Assembly: GCA_027625915.1 (NCBI GenBank)
Contig: JANTQA010000047.1
Location: 620,001 to 684,000 of the forward strand
DNA: 64,000 nucleotides
Direction of reading: 5' to 3'
DNA from: Anaeramoeba flamelloides
Taxonomy: Eukaryota > Metamonada > Anaeramoebidae
The notes under the pieces are model-generated. The model was not told where the DNA came from, did no database searches, and saw only the letters and a list, made by a program, of their open reading frames with translations. The translations under genes were made by a program, and so were the position numbers. Shown here piece by piece: positions 1 to 11,199 of the stretch (positions are counted from its first letter, which is position 1; every line of letters starts with the position of its first letter).

Positions 1-192
1 AAAAAAAAAAAACACAAAAAACGTAGCGACAAAAGTGCTAAATTTCTTTATGGGGCGAAAAACTTTTCCAAAAAAAGAAATGTTAGATTATTTTCTTCAA
101 GTGACGACTCAGATGATGATTATAATATGAGTGATCTAAGTGATAGATTTGATAGCGTTTCCAGTGATGAATCTGATTACAACAGTAACTAA
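1..192 (+). CDS. C-terminal end of unknown Ser/Asp-rich protein (partial)
   Basis: Frame 1 is open from the window edge to a TAA at 190-192, giving 63 residues of a protein whose start lies outside. The visible part begins Lys-rich and basic (KKKKHKKRSDKSAK), then turns into an acidic Ser/Asp tail with repeated SSDDSDDD-like clusters and a final DSVSSDESDYNSN. Such tails are typical casein-kinase-2 type phosphorylation substrates, but no domain is visible and no function can be given. The codons use GAT, AGT and GAC far more than the surrounding junk, which supports real coding sequence. Downstream is poly-T-rich sequence without another gene. Confidence 0.6.
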   Translation, partial: KKKKHKKRSDKSAKFLYGAKNFSKKRNVRLFSSSDDSDDDYNMSDLSDRFDSVSSDESDYNSN

Positions 193-517
193 ATAATTAA
201 TTTCTCTTGTTCAGCATTTGAAATTCTTTTTTTGATTCTTCTTTTTGGTTTTTCCTTCTTTAATGTTTTTGACTTTTTTTTTTTTTTTATTACACCTTAT
301 AATGTTCACAATTTATTATGTTGTTCTAATATTTTAATGGTACTTTATATTTTTGTTCTTTTGAAATAAAAATAATTTTTTGATCATTTTTTTTTTTTTT
401 TACTTTCCAATTTATTTATATTGTGTGTAAGGATTATCTTAAAATAATTTTAAAGGAAAGGCGAATATAATAAGTTTTAAAGAGAACCAATTTCTACAAT
501 ACTGATAAATTCAAATA
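193..517. other. Intergenic, nothing recognised
   Basis: T-rich 3' flank of the first gene, with several T runs. No ORF, RNA or repeat end was recognised before the M3-like element at 518. Confidence 0.5.
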
Positions 518-1085
518 AACTTTGTTTCTGAAAGTGTATCCAAAAAAATAACATTTTTTTCAAAAATCAAATATTTTTTAGAAATGATCTTTGAGGATTA
601 AATAAGAAAAAAGTAGAATAATAAACATTGAAGAATAGTTGATATTCAAGGGAAACAAAACTAATAAATCAATAGCTTTTAATAAATATTCGTACCTAAT
701 TAAAAACACAAACTCTTACTGACCTAATTTAAAATAAAACAACAATTTTTGATTTTGATCTTCAATTGAAGATCCGTATAAAATTCCAATAGAAATAAAT
801 ACATTTTTTCTCAACAATCATTGTTACTTTTTAAATGACATTTAGAATAACATGTTTTTACCAAGTGGCTATCGATTTTGCACGAAAAAAAAAATAATTT
901 GCAAATGAATTAGGCGTTGTAAGAAAAAAATAGAAAAAAAAAACAAATGTGTAAAAATGTGAAAAATTGATTTTAATTTTTGAATTTTCAAAAATAAATT
1001 TTTTCTTTTAGAATCCATTCAAACAATTTTTAACACATATAATTTACTCTACACAACCAGACCTCCTTTGACTGGAAAATGTTTT
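518..1085 (+). mobile_element. M3-family MITE, decayed copy
   Basis: The left end (AACTTTGTTTCTGAAAG) and right end (CTCCTTTGACTGGAAAATG) match the ends of the two 696-bp M3 copies at 24637 and 43894. The interior shares the AGAATAACA...ACCAAGTG...TTTGCAAATGAAT stretch. The TA target dinucleotides are at 516-517 and 1086-1087. At about 568 bp it is shorter than its relatives and has lost the GGGCCC block of the left end. It has no coding capacity. Confidence 0.6.
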
Positions 1086-1971
1086 TAATGCATAATAATC
1101 TATAGTTTTATATCAATTTTTCTAAACTATCGTAACTATACTTTTGAGAACAGTTTCTTTATAAAGAATAATTTTAAAGGTAACTAATTTACACATTTAC
1201 TTTGTGTTTAAAGTGATAAAAACTTTCTTCTTCTTTGAATAAAACCCAGTAAAAATTTTTTTAAAATAGCAGTAAAAATTTTTGAACTTTTATTTAAATT
1301 TCTCCAGTCTTTGAATAATGATTTTAATTCATTTATGTGTAAAAGAAAATTTGTAAAATTAATTGATCTTCTAAATATACTTTTACAAAGTACTGTTGTT
1401 TGAAAAGTATAATATTGGAATGTTAAAAATGTGACATGAATGAAAATATTTTTTTAGATTATTTTGAATTTATCAGTAAATAATAATAATATAACAACTA
1501 GAAAAAAGAAATTTAAATAGATGAAAGAAAATGGTAACTGAAATGAATAAAATTCATTTTGAATCTAGTTTATCTTGTGGTTAATTCTATTTGAGATGAT
1601 AATCCATAAAGGAGATAAATGGTTGGATAATTTTTTTTTTTTTTTTTTTTATTTAATTATATTTTTTTTATCTTTTCTCAATAACTCTAACTTTATTCAA
1701 ATTTCATGGATACTTAGACGAAAATAAAATATCAGTATCCCATCAACCCAAATAAACCTAAATTCTATTATTATTCTCTTGGCAGAAAGTAAAAAGTTGG
1801 TTTTAATTGTAATTTAAAAATTTGGTTTATAATAAGAAAATTGATAAAGGTTGAAATTTTCTTTTGAAATTTGTTAAATTATGGTTTAAAACCCAATTCA
1901 TAAATTACTATAAATATTTCAAACAAACACTTAATATTTTTCCATTTACCAGAATTTATACTCCCTAAAGG
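1086..1971. other. Intergenic, nothing recognised
   Basis: AT-rich sequence with a 20-plus T run near 1628-1650. No coding-like segment or repeat end identified. Confidence 0.4.
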
Positions 1972-2990
1972 GACTATTAACTCTGATTATATTTTTTTTT
2001 TCCTGAAGGTAATAATACTAATTATTTACATAATGATACAATTGGATCCATTATGAAACTTCATTTATCAACTTTAGAGAAATGAGTTATCGTTTTTAAA
2101 AAAGTTCCATTCCCCCATTAATTTTTAGTAAAAATATATGATATTTTTTTTGTTTCTATTTTTGTATTCAAAACCAGAAAAAGAAAATTTTAAAAATATT
2201 TTTGATTTTGATGAAATATCTCACTTTTAGTTATTTCTGAGAAATTTATTCATAAATAAAGTTGAACTTTTAATTTGATTTTAAAAATAGAATCAAAATA
2301 AATCAAATATTGTAAATCTTTGAAGATCTAAAAAAATTGATCACCTATTATATTCAAAAATATTTATTAAATTTCTTGAAATTTAAGAGTTTAGACAATA
2401 ATCTTTTTCGGAAATTAAGAGTAAAAAAAAAAAAACAAACTATTAGTTATTAAAATTAGTTATTTAAGATTTATATTTTTTTTATTATTAGAATTATTAA
2501 TTTATTTTCTTTGGTTTATTTAAAAATCTTTAAAAAATTGAGAAATTATTATAAAGTCTATTTATACATTTAGACATTGGGTTGTTAATGACTTACTAAA
2601 ATAATTAAAATAAGGTTATAAATCATTGGATAAAAATAACGTATTATATAAAAAATTACTTCTTTAGATTATAAGTTAAGTTTTCCAGGTTTCAAAAAGT
2701 ATTTTGGGAGTATTTTTAATTTTATTGTATGATTATTGTTCAAGTGTTTATATCAATTCAAATAAAAGAAAAAATGATTTGAACTTTTCTTTTAATCAAG
2801 AAATAATATATATTTTTCAAGTTTAAAATAATTATTGTATTTTTTTTTTTAAAATTAAGTAGATTTTACTTGATGGACTAATAAAAAACTTAATGTGTTC
2901 ATTTTTAAAGTGTTGTTTGGACAATTCCCTTCATAGAAAATAAGATTTCAATCTTTTTTCAATAAAAATAATTTGTTTTTTAAATAATTC
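1972..2990 (+). repeat. M5 repeat, full-length copy
   Basis: About 1 kb of AT-rich sequence that recurs at 29.76, 32.34, 36.89 and 45.74-47.43 kb. Landmarks shared by the copies are ATTAACTCT near the start, CTTTAGAGAAATGAGTT, CTCACTTTTAGTAATTTCTGAGA, TTGAAGATCTAAAAAA, AGTTATTTGATAAT in the middle, TTGGGTTGTTAATGACYYACT, and AATAAGATTTCAATCTT near the end. There is no ORF and no clear terminal inverted repeat. It is most likely a non-autonomous transposon of unknown class. Confidence 0.55.
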
Positions 2991-3289
2991 AGTTATATTG
3001 GGGTTTAAAATAGAACCAAAAAAATTCCAAAAAAAACCGTACCATACAATTATTTTTATTTTTTCTTAATTTGTTCATAAAAGACATATTTACCTTGAAG
3101 AGTATAAAAAATGTTTTTTTTATATACTTCAAATTATTATGTGGGTGCATTCTTAAACAATAAAAAGATCTTTCTTATTTATTTTATTATTTTATATTAT
3201 TTTCTGAACTTTTTAAAATATCAGGTTTTTATATATTTTGTCAATTTTAACTTGTTACTGACATCCTATATTAGTTTTTAATCAAAATA

Positions 3290-4235
3290 AACTCAATTCC
3301 AAAAATTGGGGCACACCCATAAAATCAATTCAATTCCAAGAAAAGTGATATTTGAATCTTAAATAGAAACATTAGATATTAACAATCAATGTAAATAATT
3401 TTAAAGTTAATTATTTATCATTTTTTTTCATTATTTTTTGATTTTTGATTTTTTTTGGATTCTTTTTTTTTTCACAACTTTTCGAAAATCTCAAAATCAC
3501 TTTAAAACGAAATTTAAAAGTTTTCATTCTAATCACAAGAAAAAAATCATGATATGGGGTGCTATAGCACACGGCCTACAAACAGGCCTTATTATCATTA
3601 ATGGAAGTGTGAATACTGAATGTATTATTAATGATTTTATCAAAAAAATCAAAGGAAATTCAACTCGCTAATTCAGAATATAGTGAGTTGAAATGGATTT
3701 TCCAAAAGGATGGAGCTTGTCCACATACTTCAAAAAAAAAACTCAAACTTACTTAAATCGGAGATGTAATGTTCTGTACCCTTGACCCCCAATTCCACAA
3801 ATTTAAATATAATTGGGAATTTATGGATACTCAGCTGAAAAATTGTAACCAAAAAAAGAAGAAGAATTTTTAAAATTTTTACTAATGTATGGAATACTTT
3901 GAGTTGGGAAACCTAAGATAATTAGTAAACTCTATTTAAAAGAATAGATTTAGTTATCAAAAGATAAACTAAATTTATTAATAGTTTTTATTAATTTTTC
4001 TTTCAATAAAATTGAATTATTTGGTAACCATGTTCCAAAAATAGGGGCACACTTTTTTTTATTTTTTTTTTTTTATTTTTCGAATTGAATTTTAAATTTA
4101 CTATAATATATATAAATAGTATTAATTAAATATTTTCGGGTCTTTTATTATTTTAATGTTTAAGTATCATGTATTTTGGAGTATATTTTTATTAATGTAA
4201 TTTTTTTTTTGTGTCCCATTTTTTGGAATTGAGTT
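3290..4235 (+). mobile_element. M1: decayed Tc1/mariner transposon with transposase remnants
   Basis: A 946-bp element between TA dinucleotides. Its terminal inverted repeats begin AACTCAATTCCAAAAATTGG at the left and, read on the other strand, AACTCAATTCCAAAAAATGG at the right. Inside, 3438-3671 encodes a 77-residue stretch with the Tc1/mariner pattern IMIWGAIAHGLQTGLIIING. Further on, in other frames, are QKDGACPHT (second catalytic Asp block) at about 3695-3730 and LTPNSTNLNIIGNLWIL (the PNSPDLNPIEN-like block around the third acidic residue) at about 3779-3830. The frame is broken several times, so the copy is dead. A second end-like motif at about 4030-4055 (TTCCAAAAATAGGGGCACAC) suggests a nested or fused second copy. 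Confidence 0.75.
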
Positions 4236-4249
4236 TATATTATAATCGA

Positions 4250-4870
4250 AATATAATCAGATTATTATTTCCATAATTTAAATTTCGATAAAAAATATAT
4301 TTTAGAAATTATTCAGCATTCATTATTACTGCTTTTACAAATGATCACAATAAAAAATATTCTCATTTAAAACTATTTTTTTGATTACCTTTCCAAATTA
4401 AAAAAATATAAACAAAAAGAATAATATTTCGTATTTGAAAAAAAAAAAATATTTAGAATATCCTAAAGTAACTATTTGTTTAATTAATTTAATTTCAAAG
4501 AATTACTCAATAAACATTTACATAAAACCGAAGGAATGATCATTTTTGATTTCTATTATTATTAAGCAAGTTCTAACATTTATATATTTACAATGTCTAA
4601 AAATAATTTGTATAAATAATCTCATTTCTTTATTATTTAATTATTTTTAAAAATACATTTTTTTAGCTACATATTCTACATTTTTAGAAAAAATTTTGAA
4701 AGATCAATTTCTTTTTAAAAGTCCTGAAAATTGACAATCTATCCTTTAAATTAGTCTTGAAATTCAATTTTTTTTCAAAAATTCTTAGGTTTTTTTACTA
4801 ATAATATGTTCATTTGTATTGATTAAATCAACAAAAGAACTATCATACTAATCATAATTTTTTAAGGTAT
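4250..4870 (+). repeat. Possible decayed M6-family copy
   Basis: Directly right of the M1 element. It follows, in the same order, the internal landmarks of the M6 element at 38101: TACTGCTTTTACAAATGATCACAAT, then TTACCTTTCCAAAT, then a TTTTTACTAATA stretch and a TTGATTRAAT stretch. Terminal repeats are not preserved. Assignment rests on eye alignment only. Confidence 0.35.
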
Positions 4871-6138
4871 TGATACACTAGAGCAACTAATTTGATCATA
4901 TTCTTGAGCATTATTTGAGTTTATTCATGATTTTTCCATGATAACTACCATTCCCTTTACAAAATATAAATCAAATAAAACTAATTTTTCAACAACAAAT
5001 ATTAAAACTCAATTTGACTTTAGGAGAATCCAAAAAAAAAAAAACTCCAGATTAATCTTTTCAATCAAGAATTCATTATTGAATATTACCAAGACTCGTA
5101 AAGCTAAAAAGAACTGAAAAAATATTACAATAAAATTAGAAGAAAGCAAAATAAAAAAATTTAAATATTTTCAAAATCAAAAAGAAAATATAATAGATTT
5201 TTAGAAAACAATAAATATATTGATTAATCAACATCAAAAAGTTCTCTAAGAGTTGTTTGTGTTTTCAAACCTAACCTTATTTGGAATTTTTATAAAAAAA
5301 AATCTTCAAAAAAAATTAGTGAATAATTGTAAATGATCTCAGAATTAATAGTTAAATTTCAAAAATTATTCTCATTATTTCATTTAACCAAGAAAAAATA
5401 TAAAACCCAAGAGTTTGATATGTATTCTTTCTTGAAAAATGTTTTTACATGACAATCTTACATTTATTCTAAAGAAAAAAAAAATTAGAATTAATTTAAT
5501 TTTTCGAACGAATCGCATTAATTTTAAATGAATTTTTTTTTTAACTATTAACAAAACTTGATTAAAAATCAATCAGTTATCGAAATTTAATCCGACCAAT
5601 TTGTAATTTAAGAAGGGCAGAAATATTTTAAAATATTTTACAAACAGTTCGCCTTCAGTTTGGCGAATAATTTCTTTATTATGATTAAAACAATTTAGAG
5701 AGAAAAGACAGCAGGGGGGGAAGTATTTTATCAAATAAAAACAAGATTTTTTTGATCACTAACGAAGGTAGTTTGATTAAAAATAAAATAAAATAAAAAG
5801 ATATGATCAATTTATTTTAAGAATAAGATAAAATATTGATAATAAGTTTCAATTTCATTACAAACTGCTGTGTAATAATATGAGTGGGTACAGAAACCAA
5901 TTCGAATTATATATTAAGTTTTTTTTTTAATGTTTAAAAAAAAAATTAAGCTTTCAATTATTTTTCGTCAATATTTTTTTTGTTTTGATCATTTTTTTTT
6001 CAAATAACTTTATTTATTTTTTGTTTTATCACAATTTTTTTCAAACCCCTTCAAAAAATATTTATTGTTCAACAAACCTTGACATACCCAGAAACAATAT
6101 TTATTTTATTGTTATCGAAAAACAGCAAAGAAATCAAT
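4871..6138. other. Intergenic, nothing recognised
   Basis: AT-rich spacer upstream of the KICS2-like gene. It contains a tiny perfect hairpin (TTCGCC loop GGCGAA) at about 5648-5667 and a short G run near 5714. No promoter element could be assigned. Confidence 0.4.
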
Positions 6139-7875
6139 ATGACCCTTTACCAAACAAATAATAATTATGATCAGCTTTTAAAAAACCAAATTATTTTCAA
6201 CAAAAATAAAAAATATATAAATTCCCACAACATTGATTTCCTGATGAAAAACAAACCATCTCTTCAAAACTTATTCATTTATAAGAAACAAACAATGAAA
6301 GAAACCAGAGAAAATTGTCAAAAAGAAATCAAGACTGATGAGGTAAATCCAAAATCTTTTAATCTGACAGATTATTTGAAATTAGAAAGGAATTATTTAA
6401 ATATGCAATTTGTTCAAAAAGATGACGACAACAACAAAAAGAAGAAGAGAAAAAAGAATAAGAATGAAACCAATGGAATTGACAAAAGCTTATTGAAGCA
6501 ATATAATTCATTTTCAATTTTTTGTGAACAAGCTTTGGAAAGAAAAAAGAAATTTTCACTTAATTTGAAAAATGGAGCCGAAGAAGAAAGCTATCAAGGT
6601 GGAACCAATATAAAACCAAACCAAATGAACAAGCCAAAAAACAACAACAAGAGCACAAATATCAAAGAAGCAGAAAATGAAATAACAAAAAATTGCAATC
6701 AATTTCAAACCTTTTCACAAATAAGAATTCAAACGATAGTCATGTTTGAAAAGCTTTTTTCCTTCTCAAAAGCAAACAAAAATTGTGATTATTTTTCTGT
6801 GTTAGAAACATTAATAACGACTTTAACGAAACAACAAAGCTCATTGAAAAATAAACACAATTGCACACAAGATTTCAAATATTTGCTCTTTTTAAAAAAG
6901 AATTTGAAATTGGAATTGGAAATAATGATTAATTTGATGCAGACTGAAAGACAAATATTAAAATTTCAATTTAGGAAAGCTTTGTTTCAATTATTCAAAG
7001 TGAAAAAAGCGATTAAAAAATGGAAAAATTTATTTTTACATCTGAATAAGATCAATAATTTGTTCCAAGCAAATAAATTGGAAAGCAACCAAAAGGATCA
7101 TTGTCAAGAAAAACATTCTTCACTTTACAATTATTTCTTTTCAAAAAATACCAAAACCAATCCAAACAAAATCAATAACGAACAAGAAACAAAGATTCAA
7201 TATCCAAAATTATATCTTTGGGTTGACAGTTATTATGATTTGTTAATCTCAAAAATTAATATTTATTATTCTTTTGGCTTACAAAAAACTTATAAGGGTG
7301 CACAAATGATGAACAGAACAAACAAAGCCGATGAAATTGTCAGTTTTATTGAACAATTTGTTCAGAAAAACAAAGCAAAATCTTTTTGCTTAATTAGCAA
7401 CAAGTCTTCTGTTAGCCCAAACAGCAGAGCTCCTATTTTACCCTACAGCTGCGAAAACAAGCAAAATAGCAATAGCAATAGCAATAGCAATAACAATCTA
7501 ACAATTCAATTCGAAAAAACCAAGACTTGTTCAAATGAGAACCAATCAGAAGAGCAACTCAATTGGGGAATCTCACAATACCCAACAATATTTTCTTGCC
7601 CACAAGATGGACAACTGAACAATGGGCAATATTCAAGCCTAATCAGTTTAATACTCGACTCGCAGCCAGAATTAAATAAAAACAAAAAAATCATCCATTT
7701 TTATGATAAAAAATTGAAATTATCGTTCTTCTTAATGCAAATTCAAAAAAATATCACTGCAGTTTTGATCTATCCGAAAAAGAAAAATAATTTTGATAAA
7801 AAGTCATTTAATTTTCTGAAAGAACTATTAAAGACTTTGTCAAACCAAAGTTTATTTCAAAGTATTCATAACTAA
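6139..7875 (+). CDS. KICS2: KICSTOR complex subunit KICS2 (C12orf66) homologue
   Basis: A 578-residue intronless protein. In animals KICS2 is one of four KICSTOR subunits that tether the GATOR1 complex to lysosomes and so restrain TORC1 when amino acids are scarce. Recognition is by pattern. The block around residues 355-380 (LYLWVDSYYDLLISKIN) parallels the human LFLWLMKLKNMLLAKF segment. QYPTIFSCPQDG (about 480) parallels QYPAVVSLPSD. KKIIHFYDKKLKLSFFLMQI (about 515-535) parallels EKVVHFYDDKVQSTYFL. The C-terminus (NFLKELLKTLSNQSLF) also aligns. The middle (about 210-330) is helical and also resembles the family. Asn/Lys-rich low-complexity insertions make it longer than the ~445-residue human protein. 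The open frame extends 20 codons upstream without ATG; I chose the first ATG, which has A at -3. No other KICSTOR gene lies in the window. Confidence 0.82.
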   Translation: MTLYQTNNNYDQLLKNQIIFNKNKKYINSHNIDFLMKNKPSLQNLFIYKKQTMKETRENCQKEIKTDEVNPKSFNLTDYLKLERNYLNMQFVQKDDDNNKKKKRKKNKNETNGIDKSLLKQYNSFSIFCEQALERKKKFSLNLKNGAEEESYQGGTNIKPNQMNKPKNNNKSTNIKEAENEITKNCNQFQTFSQIRIQTIVMFEKLFSFSKANKNCDYFSVLETLITTLTKQQSSLKNKHNCTQDFKYLLFLKKNLKLELEIMINLMQTERQILKFQFRKALFQLFKVKKAIKKWKNLFLHLNKINNLFQANKLESNQKDHCQEKHSSLYNYFFSKNTKTNPNKINNEQETKIQYPKLYLWVDSYYDLLISKINIYYSFGLQKTYKGAQMMNRTNKADEIVSFIEQFVQKNKAKSFCLISNKSSVSPNSRAPILPYSCENKQNSNSNSNSNNNLTIQFEKTKTCSNENQSEEQLNWGISQYPTIFSCPQDGQLNNGQYSSLISLILDSQPELNKNKKIIHFYDKKLKLSFFLMQIQKNITAVLIYPKKKNNFDKKSFNFLKELLKTLSNQSLFQSIHN

Positions 7876-10247
7876 ACTTTTTTTTAATAATTGTATTTAA
7901 GTGTTTTTTTTTTTAATAATTCATCTCTTTTTTTTTGTATTTAATCTTTTTTAACAGACTTAATTTGAGTATATTTTTTTTATATTGTTAATGTATGTAA
8001 AATAATTAATTTTTGAATATTTTTTATTTTTATATTGTTTTTTTTTTCTTAATTGTCATTAAGAATTTTTTTTTTGTTTTCTTGAAATAAATTAACTATA
8101 TAACTAGTCATTATTCTGTCAAAATATCATTTTAAAGAACAAGTTGACAAATATTTATACTTAATTAGAATTTGAATATGTTGTTCATTATAAAAATCAT
8201 TGAATTAGATGACTTATTGAATTATTAATTTTTTTTTTTGTTGATTAATATAATAGGTGTTTTAAAATACCTTTTAATTGTGGAATTTCTTTGTATTTTT
8301 TTTTTTTTTAAATTATTTGAAGATTATTTGACTTGAAATTTCATGGAGATTCCTTTAAAACAATTTCACTAATCTGATAAAAAAATTGTAAATTGGAAAA
8401 TAAAATGTAAAATTGAAATTAATTGTAAGATGGTACTGAAAATAAAATTTTTTTCAAATCTTTTTTTATTTTCAATTCACTGATTAATAAAGATATCAGA
8501 AATTGAACTTATTCAAACTGGATTAATATCCATTGTTTAAATCTTAAAGTGAATTTTACAGGAATAATGGGAAATCATAGAAACCAAAAAATTCAAAAAA
8601 TATTCAATTATGCTCATTTTAATAAATAAATTTTGAAAATTCGGGGGGGTAATTGTACATGATTAAATATAATTTAATACATGAATTTTATTCTATATTA
8701 TTTATAATAACCAAATGAAATATTTAGATTTGCGTTTAAAAAAAAATGAAGGAACCTATAAATAAATATTTGTAAAATGAGAACTTTTAGTTCTTTTGTT
8801 ACAATTAAAATTGTTTGGGAATTTTTTTTACTTGAAAATTGCATTTAATATAAAGTTATGTATTATTGTAATCAGATTTTCAGATTGTTTTTTTTTTTCA
8901 AATTCAAGATGTCATAAAAAATTTTTTTTTGTATTAGCTCATTACCTTACTAGAATATCGTTTTTCAAACATTACACTTCCTTCTGACAAAAAGAAAAAC
9001 CAAAATTAGCAGGTCAACGAATAATACACTCAACCTATAGACTTTAATTGATTAAATATTTGTTGTTTTCATCTTAAGATTATGATCTTCAATTAAAATC
9101 TATTTGCCATTCTTGAATGGCACTGGTAACAACAATCACATGAATATTTAAACAGAATTACACAAACAATTAGAAATTTAATTGGGTATTTTAAGGGATT
9201 AGTAAATAGAAAAAAGTTATTAGTAAATTTAATAGCAAATTCAAAAAAAAATTTATACAGATCTTAAAATCGAAAAATAAAGTAAAAATCTAATTACTAC
9301 TTAAGCAGACTTTCTTATAATCGTATTTTCAGAAATGAATTATTGTTTCAAAATTTTGATTCATTTTTCTCATTTTTAAAAGTTCAAAATCTAACTTTTT
9401 TCTGAATTATTTCAAAAATAATTATTTTTTCTTTCGAAAAGAAAGATATTGTATTGTTTGTAAAGGAGAAGTTACCAATATACATTATATAAATAAAATT
9501 ACAAAGTTACGAAATAACCTAGTATAAAAAATTATTTAATTTTAAAAAAATTAAATACAATAATTATTTGAAACTTATATAAAAATATATTTTTTGATTC
9601 AAAGAACAGTTCTTATCTATGAAATTAATCTTGAGATTGAAAAAAAAAAATTTGAAAAAACCCCCTAATAAATCAAATTAAAAAGTTTCCAAAATACTTT
9701 TTTTAAAAGCTAGACAATTCAACTTATAATCTAGAGAAATACTTTTTAATATAATTATTTATAATCAATAATTAATAACAAAATCAAAATTTTTTAAGTG
9801 GAATATTAAATACACAAAGACCAAATGTACCAATATACTTTACAATTATTTCTCAATTTTTTAAAGATTTTCAAACAAATAAACTAATTCAAATAAATAA
9901 TTCTAATAAAAAAAAAAGAATAGATATCCCAAATAACTGAATATAATACTCACATTTGCTTTTTTAAACTCGGAATATTTGAAAATGAATATTGCCTAAT
10001 CTTTTGAGTTTCTAGAAATTAATAAATATTTGAGAATAAAATAAAAAGATCAATTTTTTTTCGATCTCCTGGGTTTTCAATATTTGATTGATTTTGATTT
10101 TTTTTTAAAAAAAGATTAAAAAGTCAATGTTATTTGTTCATATAAACTCTCAGAAATTACTAAAATTTAGATTTCCACAAAATGAAACTGTTTTGTAAAT
10201 TTTTCTTTTTGTTTTTTTGATACAAAAAATCCAAACCAAAATACGAC
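7876..10247. other. Intergenic, nothing firm
   Basis: About 2.4 kb of T-rich and A-rich sequence after the KICS2-like gene, with a G run near 8644. Only short chance-length open frames occur, with Phe/Lys/Asn/Ile composition. Confidence 0.4.
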
Positions 10248-10689
10248 CTAGATCTGTTGACAAAAAAGTAATGGGGAAAATAAATTCTTTTGAAAATGAT
10301 TATCCATCTTCTCTATAGTTGTAAAGGGAACTTCTTTATCGGGTTTTATTGTATCCTTGTGTACATAATTACTATATAGTCTTCAGGAATTAATAATAAA
10401 AAGGAGTTATTGTCCCTTAAAAGATTGTCTAAAGTTGTCAAATAAAAATAGGAAAATTTTTGTTTGGGATCTTTGTAACAAAGAATGTTTTGATAAAAAA
10501 AAGCATAAATTTTTCAAAAAAAACTCACAAATAGTTATCAAAAATCAGAAGTAAAAACTCAATATCCTTAAATAATCACACACCCGTCTTGTCAGTTCAA
10601 TTCGATCACAAGTTTGAAAAAACCTAAATAAATCTATCGAGATTTCATTTTTTTCAAAAAACCTCTGTATTGCGGAATATTCATAAATA

Positions 10690-11199
10690 ATGCCAAACAA
10701 AAGAATCACACACAGACGTAAACACGCATACAACACAAACAGAAATAGAGTACGTGTTGTCAAAACACCAGGTGGTAGACTTACTGGTCATTATATTCTC
10801 AAACGTGGAAAGGTTCCAGTTTGTGACGAAACAGGTGAAAAACTTAGAGGTGTATGTTACTCTTTTTTACTTTTTCTTTTTTTTTTTTTTATTTGTTTGG
10901 GAAAGCAAGCACTGTTTTTGTTCATCAAAATAATTTTTTTTTTATTCTTTCTTAATGGTACTTTTTTGTTTTTTTATTCTTGGATCTTTTTTTTTTCTTC
11001 TTCCTTACACCAAAAACAAAAGATCAAATCATATAGACCAATTGAACGATCAAGAGCAAAAAGAAGAACAAAAACTGTTTCAAGAGCTTATGGTGGGTGT
11101 AAATCAGCCAACTGTGTTAAAGATAGAATTATTAGAGCATTTCTCAGAGAAGAACAACGAATTGTGAAAAGAGTCTTGAAAGCCCAACAAAAAAAATAA
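10690..11199 (+). CDS. RPL34: 60S ribosomal protein eL34 (one intron)
   Basis: Cytosolic large-subunit ribosomal protein. Exon 1 is 10690-10851 and exon 2 is 11023-11199, giving 112 residues (human eL34 has 117). Exon 1 has the family N-terminus THRRKHAYNTNRNRVRVVKT and GGRLTGHYILKRGKVP. Exon 2 has RPIERSRAKRRTKTVSRAYG and then CVKDRIIRAFLREEQRIVKR, the hallmark eL34 C-terminus. The intron (10852-11022, 171 bp) has a GTATGT donor and an A-rich CAAAAG acceptor. I chose that acceptor over the nearby TATAG because only it keeps frame and gives the conserved 18-residue spacing from LRG to VSRAYGG. The intron is a multiple of three and stop-free, so unspliced RNA would read through as 169 residues. 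Exon composition is richer in C and G than the flanks. An antisense open frame over exon 1 is a shadow. Confidence 0.96.
   Translation: MPNKRITHRRKHAYNTNRNRVRVVKTPGGRLTGHYILKRGKVPVCDETGEKLRGVCYSFLLFLFFFFICLGKQALFLFIKIIFFLFFLNGTFLFFYSWIFFFSSSLHQKQKIKSYRPIERSRAKRRTKTVSRAYGGCKSANCVKDRIIRAFLREEQRIVKRVLKAQQKK

Noticed and set aside
6079-6138. Longer KICS2 frame starting 20 codons upstream
   Set aside because: The first codon there is TTG, not ATG; the first ATG is at 6139 with a good context.
10545-10763. Minus-strand 72-codon frame overlapping the eL34 start
   Set aside because: Overlaps exon 1 of a certain gene in antisense, and the only ATG lies inside eL34. Its upstream half may be chance.
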